The notes beneath the pieces were generated by a model, which worked only from the letters and a program-made list of their open reading frames with translations, made no database searches and had not been told where the DNA came from. Below, one piece after another: positions 48,101-63,100 of a stretch of DNA of 64,000 nt. Source of the stretch: Echinococcus granulosus (taxonomy: Eukaryota > Platyhelminthes > Cestoda > Cyclophyllidea > Taeniidae); the NCBI RefSeq assembly GCF_000524195.1, contig NW_020170386.1, positions 1,016,105-1,080,104 of the forward strand, in the 5' to 3' direction. Position 1 is the first letter of the stretch; every line of letters begins with the position of its first letter. The position numbers and the translations under genes are program-made.

Positions 48101-51100
48101 CATTCTCACTGCTGGAGGTGCTGCAATCCCCGTAAGTGTTGTTGCTAAACCAACGGAGTGGTAAATCATGAGGATTTGTGATTCAATGTATCAGAATATT
48201 TCTTTTCTATCATGTGATTTCGACTTAAATGGGTCATTTTTAATAACCTAGGGGAGTTGGCTTGTATCTACAATTAATTTTTCTCAAACTCACAATGGTA
48301 TTAATTTTTCCACCAAAATTTAGCCCTAAAGTTAAATAAATATTTTAGAAGCTCTTTGTTTTCAAATTCCAATTAGCCTGTAATTTTTAAGACTTCTATT
48401 GAATTTGATAAGCTCGCATTCTTGACCTATACATATTCCTGCTTCTCAGTTAAATGTGTTCACTCAAAATGTTTGGTTTAGTTCTCACATAGGTAAGGAC
48501 TTTAAATCTATTCCTAGTATCGTAATTAAATCATCTTTGGAGTCGTTTATGTAGTGTGATTAGCCTGACTTTCTCGCATGCCTGGCTTTAATTGGAGCTC
48601 AATAATTTTCAAAGAAATCCTTACTCTTTAGTGTGAAATCGTCAAAAACGAAGATCGCAATCTCACCTACTCGTGCAGTTATGTGCCCAAAAGTGAGGGA
48701 CCGTATCGTATCATCATTAAATACGCTGGAAAGGAAATTCCTAATTCCCCATTCCCTGTCAACGTCGAGGGAGCACCGGGTGATCCGAGAAAGGTCACCG
48801 TCTCCGGTCCTGGAATCGAGGCTAATGGAGGCAACGGCGTCGGTAGACGAACTTTCTTCAACGCTTTCACCAAAAGTACTACTTACTTTTTCAACTCCAT
48901 TATGATGATTTTACATAGAATATTTCCATTACTTTATATGTTTTTCTGCCGTAGATGCTGGCGCTGGTCTCGTTTCCTGTGATGTCATTGATCCGAATGG
49001 GAGGAGGGACACCATCAAGCCACGGATTACCCATCCTGATGAGAACGGTCCTTTCCTCATCGAATACACTCCTAAGATGGAAGGTCCACACAAAGTTGAA
49101 GTCATGTTTGTCGGTCAGCCCATACCCAACTCACCCTTCCCTGTCAATGTCGGACCTCGTAAGCTTAATACTTCCACAAAATGTAATTATTTCTTTTGTT
49201 CGTTTGTATTGCTTAATCTCATATGACCACACTTAGGCGAATCTGCAAAAGGCAAGTTTTTAAAGTTGCTACTGCACGGAAATGGCTTACTGACGCGTTG
49301 CATTGTCACATTCATTCTTAACTAATGCCTGGGTACAATATCAGCATAGAGTTCATAAGCTTTATAATAAATTGCCCTGGATGAATTTGTGTTTGATTCA
49401 AACTAATCACTTCCAAATTTTGTCACAATGCGAAGAAATTATTCTTGAATGTCGATGCTCCTACTACGGCTGCGAAAATGCATGGTCGCTTCAGCAAGCA
49501 CGAAAAAATCTCGTTAACACTTGTATTCAGACGGACTTCTTTTCACTGGTGATATAGCTATGGCATTAGCGAACCTTCAAACAGCTGAAATGTTAAAAGC
49601 TCAACAACCAGCCGTAGAAAAGTCTAAGCCGGGTGGCCCCGGATTCAAGCTTCCCACAGTTCCCGCAATGCCCTCGAGCCAGGCTCCGGGGCCACAGGCG
49701 GTCTCTGCAACGTTCAGCTCCTCTGGAGGCACAACTCCTTCAGGTCGAACTCCTTTCCAACCAGAGACCGTTGTGCCGCAGACCACTCCCTCAGGGCAGA
49801 CTGCAAGACTCCTATCCAATGCACCCGCAGGCGGCGCAGGTGATCTGCATGCGTCAACCACAAATGAAATTGGGAATGCTAGAGCTTATGAATGTGTGAT
49901 CGCTACAGTTCGAGTTCATAATATCTCCTTCTTGCACTTTTTTCTAAGCATGCAACCCAAGTCTGGCCTACACCACTGGTCGAGGCGTTCAAGATAAAGG
50001 CATTCGCGTTAATGATGTGGCCGTCTTCCAGGTGCACACCGAACGCGCTGGTGGACCTGCGGAGTTGTTTGTGGACCTCAAGCGCCCCGGTGATTTCTAA
50101 TTTTTTGCACGTGCATTTACACGCTTTTTCAACGAAAACGGCAAGAAATATTTGATGTCTTAATTATAATCGTTCTCTTTAGATGGTCAAGTCGAGCCCG
50201 TCAAAATTTTGAAAGTGTCTGAGCACTTGTACACTTGCTCGTACGTACCCTCCCATCCCGGGCAATACACACTCGCTGTTCAGTATGAAGGTGAACATAT
50301 TCGGTGCTCACCCTTTAAGGTAAAATTTGTGTGTTATAACCCCTTTGTGATAGAAATGGAGTGTCAATCTTTTAATTGTTGAATTTTTAATGCATAGATT
50401 ATTGTGGGACCGTATAAACAGTCGAAGGTTCGCGCTTTTGGCCCTGGTTTGTCAAAGGGAATCATAAAAACACCGAACTTGTTTACGGTTGTATCAAATG
50501 ACGAATTGGGAGCAATTGGTATGCATAGAATTGTCGAATTGTCGGTACTTTTTCCTCTATTGCAACAGTTGCTGATTGTCGCTTAATTCTTTTAAAACTC
50601 AGAAGATTGCCTCATTCGTTTAAAAAATGAAGAAATCCATGAATACTTACTATTTTTATGTGCTTTCGCGTATAAATCACGCGAATCCTTAATCAAGTAG
50701 TATTACGGTTGGGTCCCTGAATCTATGGCCTGATTACCGCTATAGGTTTTCTGATCGAGGGGCCAAGCTCAGCAGCCATAAAGTGTGTAGACAATGGCGA
50801 CACTTCGGCCGAAGTCTCCTACGAAGTAGACCTTCCTGGCGAATATGCGATTCATATAACTTGTGATGGTGAGGATATTCAAGGATCACCTTTCATGGCG
50901 ATGGTTGATGCTCCTTCTAACATTGATGTGAACCGAGTAAGAATCATCTGTCTTATTTTTCTTCAATACTGATCCACACAACTAGACATTCACTGCAGTA
51001 CCTAAGCTTGTAATTTACTTATGTCATGCTCCAATGGTGTTCAGGTCCATACAGTTACCAGGTTCGGTCAAGATTCGTCGAATCTGTTCTTTATCAGGTT

Positions 51101-54100
51101 TTTGTCAGCTTTGGGAAAAATAAATAACAGATTTTATTTAGGGGTGGGTCTCTTTGGATGGGCTACATTTTATTCTTGATTACATCAGCGGAAAAGACGG
51201 ATTAATTCAAAAAATAGCAGGTTAGAACGTATAAAAACACATGCGAACCACCTTTTAAAACATTTTCTAATAACTCCTTTCTATACATTGGCCAAGATTC
51301 ACTTTATCCTCTATGATTTTAGATAAATGTGTTCGGAAAGGGCATAAGCCAAACGCCCGGTGACGTTATAAAGGGTGTGTCAACTGATTTCACTATCGAC
51401 CTCACACATGTGATGCCTTCCCTCACACAAGTTGCCCAAAAGAAGAAGCTAACACTGAAAGATTTACTCCTTGTGGAATGCAACGACTCCCTAGGTGAGA
51501 TCGTTCCAACCGAAGTATTTGAAAGTTCCATCGGAAAATTCACCATCAAATACACGCCAAAATCCATCGGCGTCATTACCGTCCATATGGCCATTGATGG
51601 CGAATGTCTCAAACAGTCTGGAATTCGGGTAGGTATTAGTAAAACATGTATCCATGCACAAGAATGGCAATGCCTGCTACAATTATTTGTCTCCAGGTTC
51701 CGGTTGGTCTTGATGCTGCTGTTGGCGGAATCAAGTTATCTGGACCTGGACTAGAATCTGCAAAAGTAAAGACACCCACATATTTCACCATGGACCTCAC
51801 TAACATCTCCCAGCCCGCTAACAGGAAAAATGTTATCTCGGAGACAGTTTTTCATATCACAGAAGAGGATGGTGTTCCAATCATTCCAAAAGTCTTTGAT
51901 AATCAAGATGGAACATACCGAATCGAATATGTCCCTCCGGAGAATTCGACTGCCCTTGGCATTTCAGTTCTTGTGGCCGGCAGCCAAATTGCTCAGAGCC
52001 CATACGTTGTGCCTGTTAACCCAGCGTTCGACGTTTCAAAATTGAAGGCTACTGGTCTAGATAGCAGTAAGTCATCGTGCTATTATTAATAATCATTTAA
52101 TTTACTCATAACTACTGGTCCTTCATCGCCTCTGCGTTCAGAAGTTATAGCTAATGAACCGCAACAGTTCAAAATTGAAACGTTTGACACTGCTCCAGTT
52201 GATGAAATCCCGACCGTAATCATTAGGCCAAAAGCTTCTCCGAAGACTATTCCAGCATCGGTCAAGAAAGCTCCCCACGGTTTTGACGTTGCCTATACAC
52301 TACCACAACCCGGTGAATATTCAGTTCAAGTTGCTTGGAGTAAATACCCCGTCGCTGGTCCTTTCGATGTGGAGGCAGTTCTTGCCTCTCAAAAAGTATC
52401 ACCGAAAGGGAGTCAACCCGCAACTGTTGGCTCACCGCCTACAGTCCCAGGCCAGCCACTCGTGCCTCTGATTGCTGCTCATAACGCCTCTTTGTTGAAG
52501 TCTGGTGCTTTTAAAGATCCCATTCCACTGCACACGGGTACTGTCGCCCCCATGCATATTGTTTCACCACAAATATTGACGCCCGTGAAGCGTTCCACTA
52601 CGGCGGGTCCATTGCAGGCACCAATCCCTCCGAAAATGGCCAGGCCGATTCAAGAGGGAACACTCCAGCAGATGCAATCGAGCCAGTCTTCTGGTGTCCA
52701 AATACAGGGATCGGGTGAAGAGATACCTGATGCCCAACTATTGGGACCAACGGTGGGTCATTTGACCGGACGGCTACTGAGGCATGACGAGAAACGGATG
52801 CCATCTGAAGCACAGCTTTCTGGGCCAGGAGGTCAGAGAATTGCACCAGAACAAGTACCTCAACAAGTTGCCCAATTGGTCAGCATTCCCCAGGCTATGC
52901 AGCCTAGTTTGCAACAAGGAAATTATCAACCAGATCCTCTTCTTGCTGGACCTGGAGAATATAGAACACCACGACCACCTATTCTACCACAAGAAAAGGT
53001 ATTCAGCATGCATGAGGGGTACTGGGGAAAGGCATGCTGATCCTGAGTTTCGCACATTAGCTTCCTGGATGCGGCATCCCCACTGCACGAAGTAGCTTAT
53101 TAATAGAACTTGTTACCAAAATATCGTATTTCATTAACAGGAGGTGATTATTCAAAGCAACAGGTGGCCACAGCCCGGTTCCGAAGAACCCGCTGGTAAA
53201 GTTACGGCCTACGGACCTGGACTTGAGAAGGCTATGGCCACCATACCTGCGGAATTTACAGTCGACAGTTCCAAATCCACACCTGATCCACTTAGCGTCA
53301 TTATTGAAGGTCCACAGCAGTCCATGGTGAACTGTACCGATAATGGGAATCAGACATGTGGAGTCACTTTTGTGCCTCCGGTTCCGGGCGTCTACACGGT
53401 TAATGTGCTCCACAATGGGAAGAAGCATATTCAAGGCAGTCCCTTTGTGATTCAGGCATATCCTGTTGGAAAGATGGATCTTAATGTTGACAAAATCAAG
53501 GCTTATGGACCTGGCCTGCAGCCAAATGGTTCGTCTTTGTGGTGGCATGTCGAGGAGCTCTGCATGATTCGCAAAATGTGATTTATCGGTGTCGGACGTT
53601 GCATGCGATCTTACTCTTACTTGTACCAGTCTTACTAATTTTGGTTGCTCTTCTAGGCGTTTTCAAAGATTGCCTGTTGAAGTTTATTGTCGACGCGAGG
53701 GAAATTGATCCAGTTGGAGAGGAGACTGTCTCGGCTATCATCAAGGATCCTGATGGAAGACGATCCGCCTCGAGTGTTGTCAATCGACACGACGGAACTT
53801 ACCTAGTTACATACTCTGCCGCCATGGAGGGTAAACGAACGCATACCATTTACTCATTAATCAGGCTTGCATGTTTTTAATTTAATTATATGATCATGCA
53901 CAAATGTCACTACGGTGTAGTATTTTGAATATTAGTTCCGCTTGTTGTGTGGAAATAAGGGGGTCTGCTCTATTGCATCAACTTGCGTTCTTTGGAAACT
54001 TTACAAAGTAGTTTTCCCAATTCTGTAGGCATTATCCTTGTATGTGTGTGTGCTTAATATAAGGGTGCTCCATTATGTGAATTCTGTTAAAATCGCTCAC

Positions 54101-57100
54101 ATGAGCCTCTCTGTTCCTTTAGGTCCTCACACGATTGAGGTCACCTACGGAGGTGTGCAGATCCCGGGCAGTCCCTTCGTAGTAGACGTCTCAGCAGGAT
54201 TCGATGCGTCGCGGGTTCGAGCGTACGGTCCTGGTTTGGAGCCCTCGGGTCCGCATCTAATGCCTAACCTGAAGACTGAATTCACCGTCGATATGAGCGG
54301 TGCCGGTAAGGGAGGTCTGGGGCTCTCAATCGAGGGTCCTGCCGACGCTGCCATCAATTGCATCGACAACAAAGATGGCACCTGCACCGTAGAATACACG
54401 CCCACCATGGCCGGTACTCATGACATTCATCTGAAATTCGGTGGCGTTGAAATTCCAAGTGAGTTCATCTTCTATGAAGTAGTTGTTTCGCCTCTGTGGA
54501 AGCTAATAAGCGTTTGTTTGATGTCAACCGTAGATTGTTTGGAAATTAATAATTTGATTTAAGTACCAGTAGGCACAATGATTTTAATGCTAAAATGGAC
54601 TCAGAGTGATAGAATAAATGTTTAATTCGACATTATAAATCCCATAGTGTTCAAATGCAGTTTCAAAATCTCAATCCATTTGCGAATGATAGCGGTGTGG
54701 CGATTACCGGAATAAAATGGATGTTACGGTCTCAAGGTAGTTAACGTTGGTTATGGGTAATTTTAAAGCGTCGCAATTTTTAAGGTTTCTGTGGTAAAAA
54801 ATAACCAAATTTTATTGTACGAAGGAGTTTCTATATGTTTTACAAGTTTGGTGTAAAGAAAAATCCTCATATCAATTAGAATATACGCTTTAATCGGCTG
54901 TACTTCGCCGTACAGTACTATTACACGAGCTATTTGGATGACTCCATTTCAACCAAGCTGCTTGGGAGCTATGAATTTTCTTGCTTTCAAATGTGCTTAT
55001 GACTAAAAAGTCCCTAATCATTTTTTGGACTTAGTTCTGAGTAGAACGTTGGCTCTTCGTTTATGCTTTGACCATGTTGCTTCTTTGAGGCTGAGATATG
55101 TGTTGCATTGATAATGAAGTCCGCGTGTGTGCACTCATGCATATGAAGGGCCTCTCTCCTTGGGTGTGTGCAGCCACAGGAGCGAGTTCGTTCCACATAG
55201 ATAAATTACATGCTGCACGAGATGGTGGGTCGATTTCAGGTCTCAGTGAATCATGATGCTGCACTCGTCGCCCGTAGATGGATGTGTGGGTGTGCGTGGG
55301 ATCGTTGTGTGCGTGCACACGGACTCACTGGCCCTGCCAACCGCATCACACATCATAGGCCTCTTCCACCGTCTCCCTCCTTCATTAATTCAGTGCCTTG
55401 ACTTGCCTTTTTGCTCCGTTACCTAATCTCATTACCATGCATTTACCTACATTGTTTCAGCAGTTCCTTACATGTCTTAGCCTATGGTGGTTAGTTGTTG
55501 CGGGCGTATCACAGTAAATTGGCCTCAAAATCCACATATATTCTGTTACAATGGAGGCCGACACTTATGTTCCGCAGTATTTCATTTGAATCTCAGAAAT
55601 TTATTGTCGTGCTTCCTTTTACGAACGCAGTGAGCCCATTCCATGTGAGAATCCAGGGCAACGCGGATGTCAGCAAGGTACGTTGCTATGGTCATGGATT
55701 GGAACCGAACAAAGTTCGCGCCTCCGTTCCGGCGACATTTGTTGCTGATACAAGTCTCGCTGGCAATGCTCCGATCGAGGTATACTTGTGTTTGCTTTCA
55801 GCACAACCCCACCGCAATTCTATGCACTCGGTCTCGAAATGGGGTTACATGTGACTTTGTTAGTCATACTTGGCATTGTCACACTTTCACTGAAAGCTCT
55901 GAATATGCTAGCAAATGAGTAGTTAATGTTCCATTTATAAATGCTTAAAATTAAGCGGTTTAATCGTTTAATCTTTTGGTGCAATCAAATGTGAAATTTC
56001 TTTAGTAGTTTATTTTATGGGGTTCCTTAAATGTGTGGTGCTTCCCGTTGCCGATATGAATGGCTAGGTTGTTGAATATGTGGCTAGTTAGGCAGGAATT
56101 TCCCGACATCGCATTGTTTTTTGGTGTGAGCGAAGTCACGGGGGAAAATTGCATTTAGATTTGCACTGTGGAGAAAAAGGTAACTCGTTGCCAAATGAAT
56201 CAGAGTCAAGTTATGACGTGTCTCATGTGGCGCTCAAAATGATCTTACCAATGCGTGGCGCGTACGCACGTGCACTAACGTGCATCGTCTTGAGGCGATG
56301 CAGATGAGTATGCTGATGTGTATGTGCGAACCCTTAGCGATCTACGTGGTTACATTATGTAGCGACTCAACATTTGAGGCTTTCAAAAGTAAACAGCGCA
56401 AAAATGTCAGTAGTCAAAATAAACCAGGTCAGATTTGTTGGATCTCAATTAAAATTAATATGTTTGTGGAAAGGCTGGCACCAGAATTTTCACCAGGCGT
56501 CGCTTCTGATATTTGTTCTCAAATGTCCTTAGTAATAACCCTAGAAGGGTCTATATGAATGGAAGCAAAGTGGGCGGAATTCATTGGGGAAGAGACAGTG
56601 ATTGCCGTTACCATTAATGCCAAATATTCCTTTCTGAGTATCTCTACTACTCTTGTCTAGGCGACATTCACTCCAGCCCCGGGAGTGGCGCCAGTTGCGG
56701 CGGCAGTAAATCCGGTCGCGGGCCAGCCGGGTCTATACGAGTGCACGTATGTGCCCCAGGCGATAGGGCCTTGCCAAGTGGAGGTGACATGCGAGGGAAA
56801 ACCGATCATTGGCTCGCCCTTCACCATCCTCGTTCGACCCACTACAGAGCCCGAGAAGGTGCGACTTGCTGGTGCCGGCATCCGTGGCCCCGTGCAGGCC
56901 AGCTTACCTTCCACTTTCACCGTCGACGCCACCGATGCTGGTCTTGGCGATCTCAAACTCGATGTCATGGTTTGTCTCACATCATCTTTTCCAAGGTTGT
57001 TTCATTTGATCTGTTTTTCTTACACCTACTAAATGGATGCGACTTTGTTGTCAATGAATTGCACCAAGAACGCTTAAACGCAACATGAAACTTGGAAAAG

Positions 57101-60100
57101 ACATCCTTTCAAAGGAATCACGTCGGCATTTGCCTTTGTTATCAAAATATTCTTGCGTATATTTTGCAAAATCTCTTTAATGCTTGAGAACTTCATATTT
57201 TGGATGCAATCAGCTTAAAAATTAACATGAAGAAATACGAAAGATTCATAATGCGAATCAAATTCATTTGAATCTATCGACAGTATACTTGTTAAGTTTT
57301 GGACCGAGGTGGAATTCCTGATTAAATGGAAATTGTGAGCAGAGTTCATATTGTTTTGCGCAGAAACCATGAACTATCTTGGCACAGGACAGCTCGCTTC
57401 TGTAGATCGCACTATAAAATAATGTGGACGGGCATCAAGCATTTACGATAATGAAAATGGAAACAGTAAAAGAAAACGGGCGTCGGTGCAGTGATTTTTT
57501 GAAATGAAATCGACTCTTTTCAGCCTTACTTCAGTATCAGATATCCCTATCACTCATAATGATAGAATAAGAATAATTCAATTTAGAAAAAAATGTTCGC
57601 AGTTTCTTTAAATATGCTTTTTAGATCCTGTTGGGAGCTATGATAGTACCAATTACCAAAATTATTTTTGAGTATATCCTTTGGAGAAGGAGGAGTAGGA
57701 AAAGGAATAAGTTGCACATAGGAACTCCGTGTGGGATTGTAGGATCCTGTGGGGCACAGTCTGCCGATAAGTGTGATTTCAATCACCCCGGAGCAGCTGG
57801 AGCAGGTGAACACAGCGCCCATTCAGAAGGGCATGCCCCAGCCCAGCGACATTATCTCGGGCCCCGACTCGGGCCTTTTGGCTTGCACCTACGAACCCTT
57901 CATCGTAGGTGAGCACAAAATCCATGTCATGTACGCCGGCATCGAGATTCCCGAAAGTCCCTTTGTCTTCGAATCCTTACGCGTGGGTCGAGCTGACCTC
58001 TGCGAAATTAAGGGTGAGCTAACAAATCTCTCACTTTGCAGCAATGATTTCTTTTCCCCAGATTAGTTCATCAGCATTTCGCAGTAGTGAAGCTGTTCTA
58101 CTATGATATTGCACCCGATTGATCGCTACGTCGATGATCTTCAGGTTTTCTTAATCTAATTTATATTTTTTGAACCTAACCGCACCAATATAGATCGTAC
58201 AGGTTTCACTTGCGTGAAAGGGAATGCAAGATAACCGTTTTTCATGCCTTTGATTGGAATTCTACTTTCTTTGAACTTCATTTGTCACTCTTTGTCTTGA
58301 CTAGAACACAATTTATTTTCTAACTGCTTCGGCTATTGCTGACGAATGGTCTCTGTTCTTCAAATAAGTTGCATCAGAAGACTTGAGTAGCTTAATATTA
58401 CTCCTTTGATAAGCAAGCTGTCGAAATGCCTAAGATGATCTTCAAATCATTTATAAATACTTTCTGAAAATAATTTTATTTGTCTGAATGAACACCATTA
58501 AGGGAGGATTGAAGCATTCAATGATCTCTAGCTTTCTCATTAATGTGTTGAATTATCATTGAAGGTGATATGCACCAGGTCTGCGTTGGGGTGTGGAGTT
58601 AATAGTGATGATCGTGTTCTTGAACAATAAACAGGGCTAGATAGACACCCTATAATAATAATTATAATAAAATTAGGAGAGACCTATTATTTAAAATACT
58701 TTTTGCTTTGATTAACACCATCTGGTGCACAGTTTTTAATGGCTTATGGTCAAGATCTCAAGATTCCAAAGGATGCTGTATAAGTCTGAATGCCAAATTC
58801 CGTATTCTAGATTTTATTATTTGATTAATTTTGGCTTCAATTTACAAAGCAAGTATGTAATTGGATTTCCTAACTCGAGCTCACTATTTACTTAGACGCT
58901 ACGTAATTGCGTTTCTGAATTACGCTACATATTCCTTGCAGCCCGTTGGTTAGTGCGGTGAGCTAATAAACGTATTCTTCCTTGGCTACACATGCTTACG
59001 AAGTGACTAAGTTTCAAGTGTTTGTCACATTAACTGTACTTGGGTCAAGCTCTCATCCACTGTGCACAAGAGGAAGAGTGAGTGTGCTGCTTTGAGTGGA
59101 CTTATTGTGCACTTGAACCTTGCTTATTTCACAAAAATCCCATCCATTATCGGCTGATGCCACGGTAAGTAAACAGAGACCAGCGAGTGGATGGAATATT
59201 AAATTACCTGATTTATGCTTTGACCGGACGCGCGTAGATTGCAGTAAACTTGCTTCATTCACTTCGACTGTTTACTCGAATATCCTACCCCGTCTTACTC
59301 ACTCCACAACTTGGGGGCTTCAGTAGGATCTCTTATCGAAAATGTAAAATAGCTTCGCACTCATTGCAACACTTTCATAGTGGAGAGAGCTCTCTGCCTT
59401 TTTCGCGTAACTTATGGTCCTCTTTAGCCTCATTACCAAAGGTATTAAACATCCCGCAAAACACTAGGTCCAGTTATACTGGCGTGAGTCCCTCTTCCAA
59501 TAGCACCGGTCCAATCTTCCGGTGTGACTTAAACTAGTGCACCATTTTTTTCGAATTCTTATTATGTTCCTGGGTGTAGTAAGTGTCAGTAGTTGGCTTA
59601 AGGCAGCGAGGCAGATACAATTAAACATCTGTTGATTTTGGCTTCATCGATTGTTCTAATATCCCAAACTTTTAGTTGAGAACTTACTGTTCACATTTAT
59701 TAAGGAGGCGTTTGATGCAAATAATAATAAACCATAAAATATGGCCAAGACGTTACCAACCAATACTGCTTTAAAGTGTTCATCTCGTGTTCACTGAGTT
59801 GTGAATACCGATGCGTTCAAATAGTTTTGATATACTGCCTATTTGGCCCCAACAGGTGATGTTAAGCCACGCATTGCCGTGGGAGATGAGACGAGTGTGA
59901 CTGTGGATACAAGCAGAGCTGGCCCTGGCAACCTCATGTGCCGCGCTACACAGGTATCTGGCGGCAGGTCCATCGACTTGCCTGTGGAAGTGGAGGCCAA
60001 CGATGATGGTACCTCGACAGCCTACTTACTCCCCAAGGAGGCCGGTCCAGTGCAAGTGGAACTGCGATACGGTGGTCAGCTCATCCCTAACGGAAAATAC

Positions 60101-63100
60101 ACCCAAGAAGTGAGTTGTATCTCGCCCTTTGTACCGTTTAGCTCTACTCTGATTTCCTAATTCATCCTGCTTTTATCTGAGTTCTGCTTCACCCGTGTTT
60201 CTTTTTCGTTGTAGGCCGTTCCAGCGGAGGAACTTGAGGTGCCAACGGTTGGTGGCATGGCATTTTAACATACCCACTTAGTTGCATGGATTCGGTTGTT
60301 AACGTCATATCATTCGTCCCAATTTTAGACCCCCATTGAAGCTCATTACGCCCCTGTCGATTTCCATTTGGTCGTGTCAGGAAAAGATGATCATTCACTT
60401 CAAGGTATAATTATCTGCCTGAATACTGGACCTTGCCAGAGTAAAATTTCGCACTTTAAGTATTCAACATTGAATCAAATTTTAGCCACGAAAAAAGGAA
60501 TTTAGCATTTTTTTAAGGAAAGTCTACAAAGTGCTTTTTGTCTCTGGGAATAAAGGCTAACGACTTTTACTCTGCGTAACGCTGTTTTTCTTCAGCCGTC
60601 GTCGTGAGACCTTCAGGTGTAAATGATCAAGTGGAGACCAAAGAGGATAAGGACGGCACGATGACTGTCAAATATCAACCCAAGGAGCGTGGAATGCACG
60701 AGTTGCACGTGACCACGGTGGCCAGCGGCTCCGACCTTCGCATGCCATTGAAGGGCAGTCCCTTCAAATTCTTCGTGGACAATGCTGCCAGCGGCAACAT
60801 CACGGCTTGCGGACCTGGTCTCAGCCATGGAGTAACCGGGCAGCCAGCCGAATTCACTGTTGACATGAAGAACGCCGGTGCTGGTACGTTAAAATGTCTC
60901 CATCTGCTTCAAAGCATGGCCTTTCAGAGGCGAAAGTGGACCATTCATTTATGCGCATTGGTGTTTTGAAAAGGTGCTAATATCATGCTCTAGCAAATGG
61001 AAAATAACTTCACCGATAAGATGGGGTCATCACTTTGTTTAGTCACGGTTATGCTTAATTGGGAAGTTGCCAATTTTAAATACTCTGCTCAAACATTCAT
61101 TTTAAACCACACAAATCAGATCTAGATTGCATTCTATTTAACTTGTGTTGTGTGATTTGAGAGATTTGCAAAGCACAATTTATGCCCATCTGCTGCATTT
61201 TACTGGACACATACTCAAATTCATGTTAACCATTTTACTAGTGGCTGCAAATGCCAAAGAACCGCGTAAGTGACACCGCATGCTGAGCCACATTACTTGC
61301 CGATTGATCAAATTTGGCTACATTATTCAAAATAGGATTTTGCATGACACTACCGCTTAGGTTTAAATGATTTCCCCATTACTAAAGCGGATTAAGTTTA
61401 CATGTGCTGCTTATCATATTGGGCATAGTCTTTTCCTGTCCATGGTATACATGATGCTTAAATGAAGCATGGCTTCATTTAAAAAACTAGCTCATGCAGT
61501 GTGAGCAGTGACCTCTTTTCCATGTCAGGAGGCCTGTCTGTTTCTGTGGAGGGTCCCTCAAAAGTAGAAATGTCCTGCACTGAAAGCGGTGATGGAGCTT
61601 GTCGCGTAACCTATTACCCCATGGTCCCAGGCGAGTATACAATTAATCTCAAGTTTATGGACAAACCTATCTCCGGATCTCCCTATGTGGCGAAGATCAC
61701 TGGTAAGCTTATTACCTTATTAAATGTCCAAATTATGACTGCTCACTTGAGCCATTAATGCAGAATACTTTCAACTTGTTCGTATCAAAGTCGGCTATAT
61801 TTTGTGTCTTGGCTTTTTTAGGTGAACCAAAGAAGCGAACTCAAATGAACATGAGCTCCATGAATTGTGTCTCATTTGAAGCTGGAATAGATGATATATC
61901 CATTCTCACTGCTACTGTGACAAGTCCTTCTGGCCACGAGGAGCCTTGTGTGCTTAAGAAACTCCCAAACAATCGAATGGGTGAGACAAATTTTTTTATG
62001 TGGCGTCTTTCGTCTCATTTTTATTTTGTCTTTACCATTGGCCCCCATTTTTATCTTTTATTTGTCTGCATACTTACAGATCAATTGAACATTTTCAGGC
62101 GATAAGATAGCTTATTGCTTTTAAAATGGGAAAAATCTTCCCCCATAAAAAGGCACTTTAATTCGTGAAAAAGTAGTACTTGTTATTAATTTAAGTTAAG
62201 CAAATTCAAGCTATTTATGACGACTTGACTTTTGAATTGTATGGGTCAATGGGCTATGTGGAAATGTTTACATGCTTTGCGGTCTTATAACAGAAATGGA
62301 ATTATGAGGTCAATATATGCATTCTCGTAGGAGCGTTCCATGCCAATCATTACATATTTTATTCACTCGGGTAGTATGTTGCTATTGGGGAAAAAATGAA
62401 GCTAAAGGTTTAAATGGTTCTTTTTCTGCCCCATCACTTGGAATTGGATAAAAACAGCGCCCTTACGCGAAGTGTTTCTCTTTCTCTGTAGCGAACACCA
62501 TGATCAATTAACTGATTTTTCGTTTTGAGGCATTTCGTTTACACCAAAGGAGACTGGTGAACACTTGGTGAATGTATACAAGGCAGGGAAGCACATTCCA
62601 AAGAGTCCCTTCAAGGTCAACGTGTCCAGTGAAGACGTCGGCGATCCCACTCGAGTTCGCGTCATTTGGCCTGAAGGAGTTCAACCAATGGCAAATCAAC
62701 GCAACGAATTCCTCGTTGACAGTAAAAATGCTGGTTAGTGTTTTCTCATCAGAAGATATACTATTTACTCCACCACTGGTTAATTGACGTGTTGAATGGG
62801 CTCTGTAAAGATCATGCGTCTATTGAGTGCACTTATATGCAATGAAACAGGTCGAAGTGCTCATCGGCAAATTGCCGTTCCAGTAGCATAATGTAGGCTT
62901 GTGATGTTTAAAACACTTACTATAATAGTATCCCTTTGATCCTTTTGATCCACCTAACCCGCGAGGGATTTCTTAGCTTCTACGAATGAGAGCACGTGAA
63001 TACTGGGGCTTTCACTCCCCGTGTCTAGGCTATGCCACACTGAGCTTGTCAATAGAAGGACCGAGCAAGGCAGAAATAGAGTGCACGGATAACAGCGACG

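Noticed and set aside
55061..55318. Minus frame with HTQGERPF, like a zinc-finger linker
   Set aside because: No C-x2-C precedes or follows it; it lies in a GT/CA-rich part of a filamin intron and is most likely chance.
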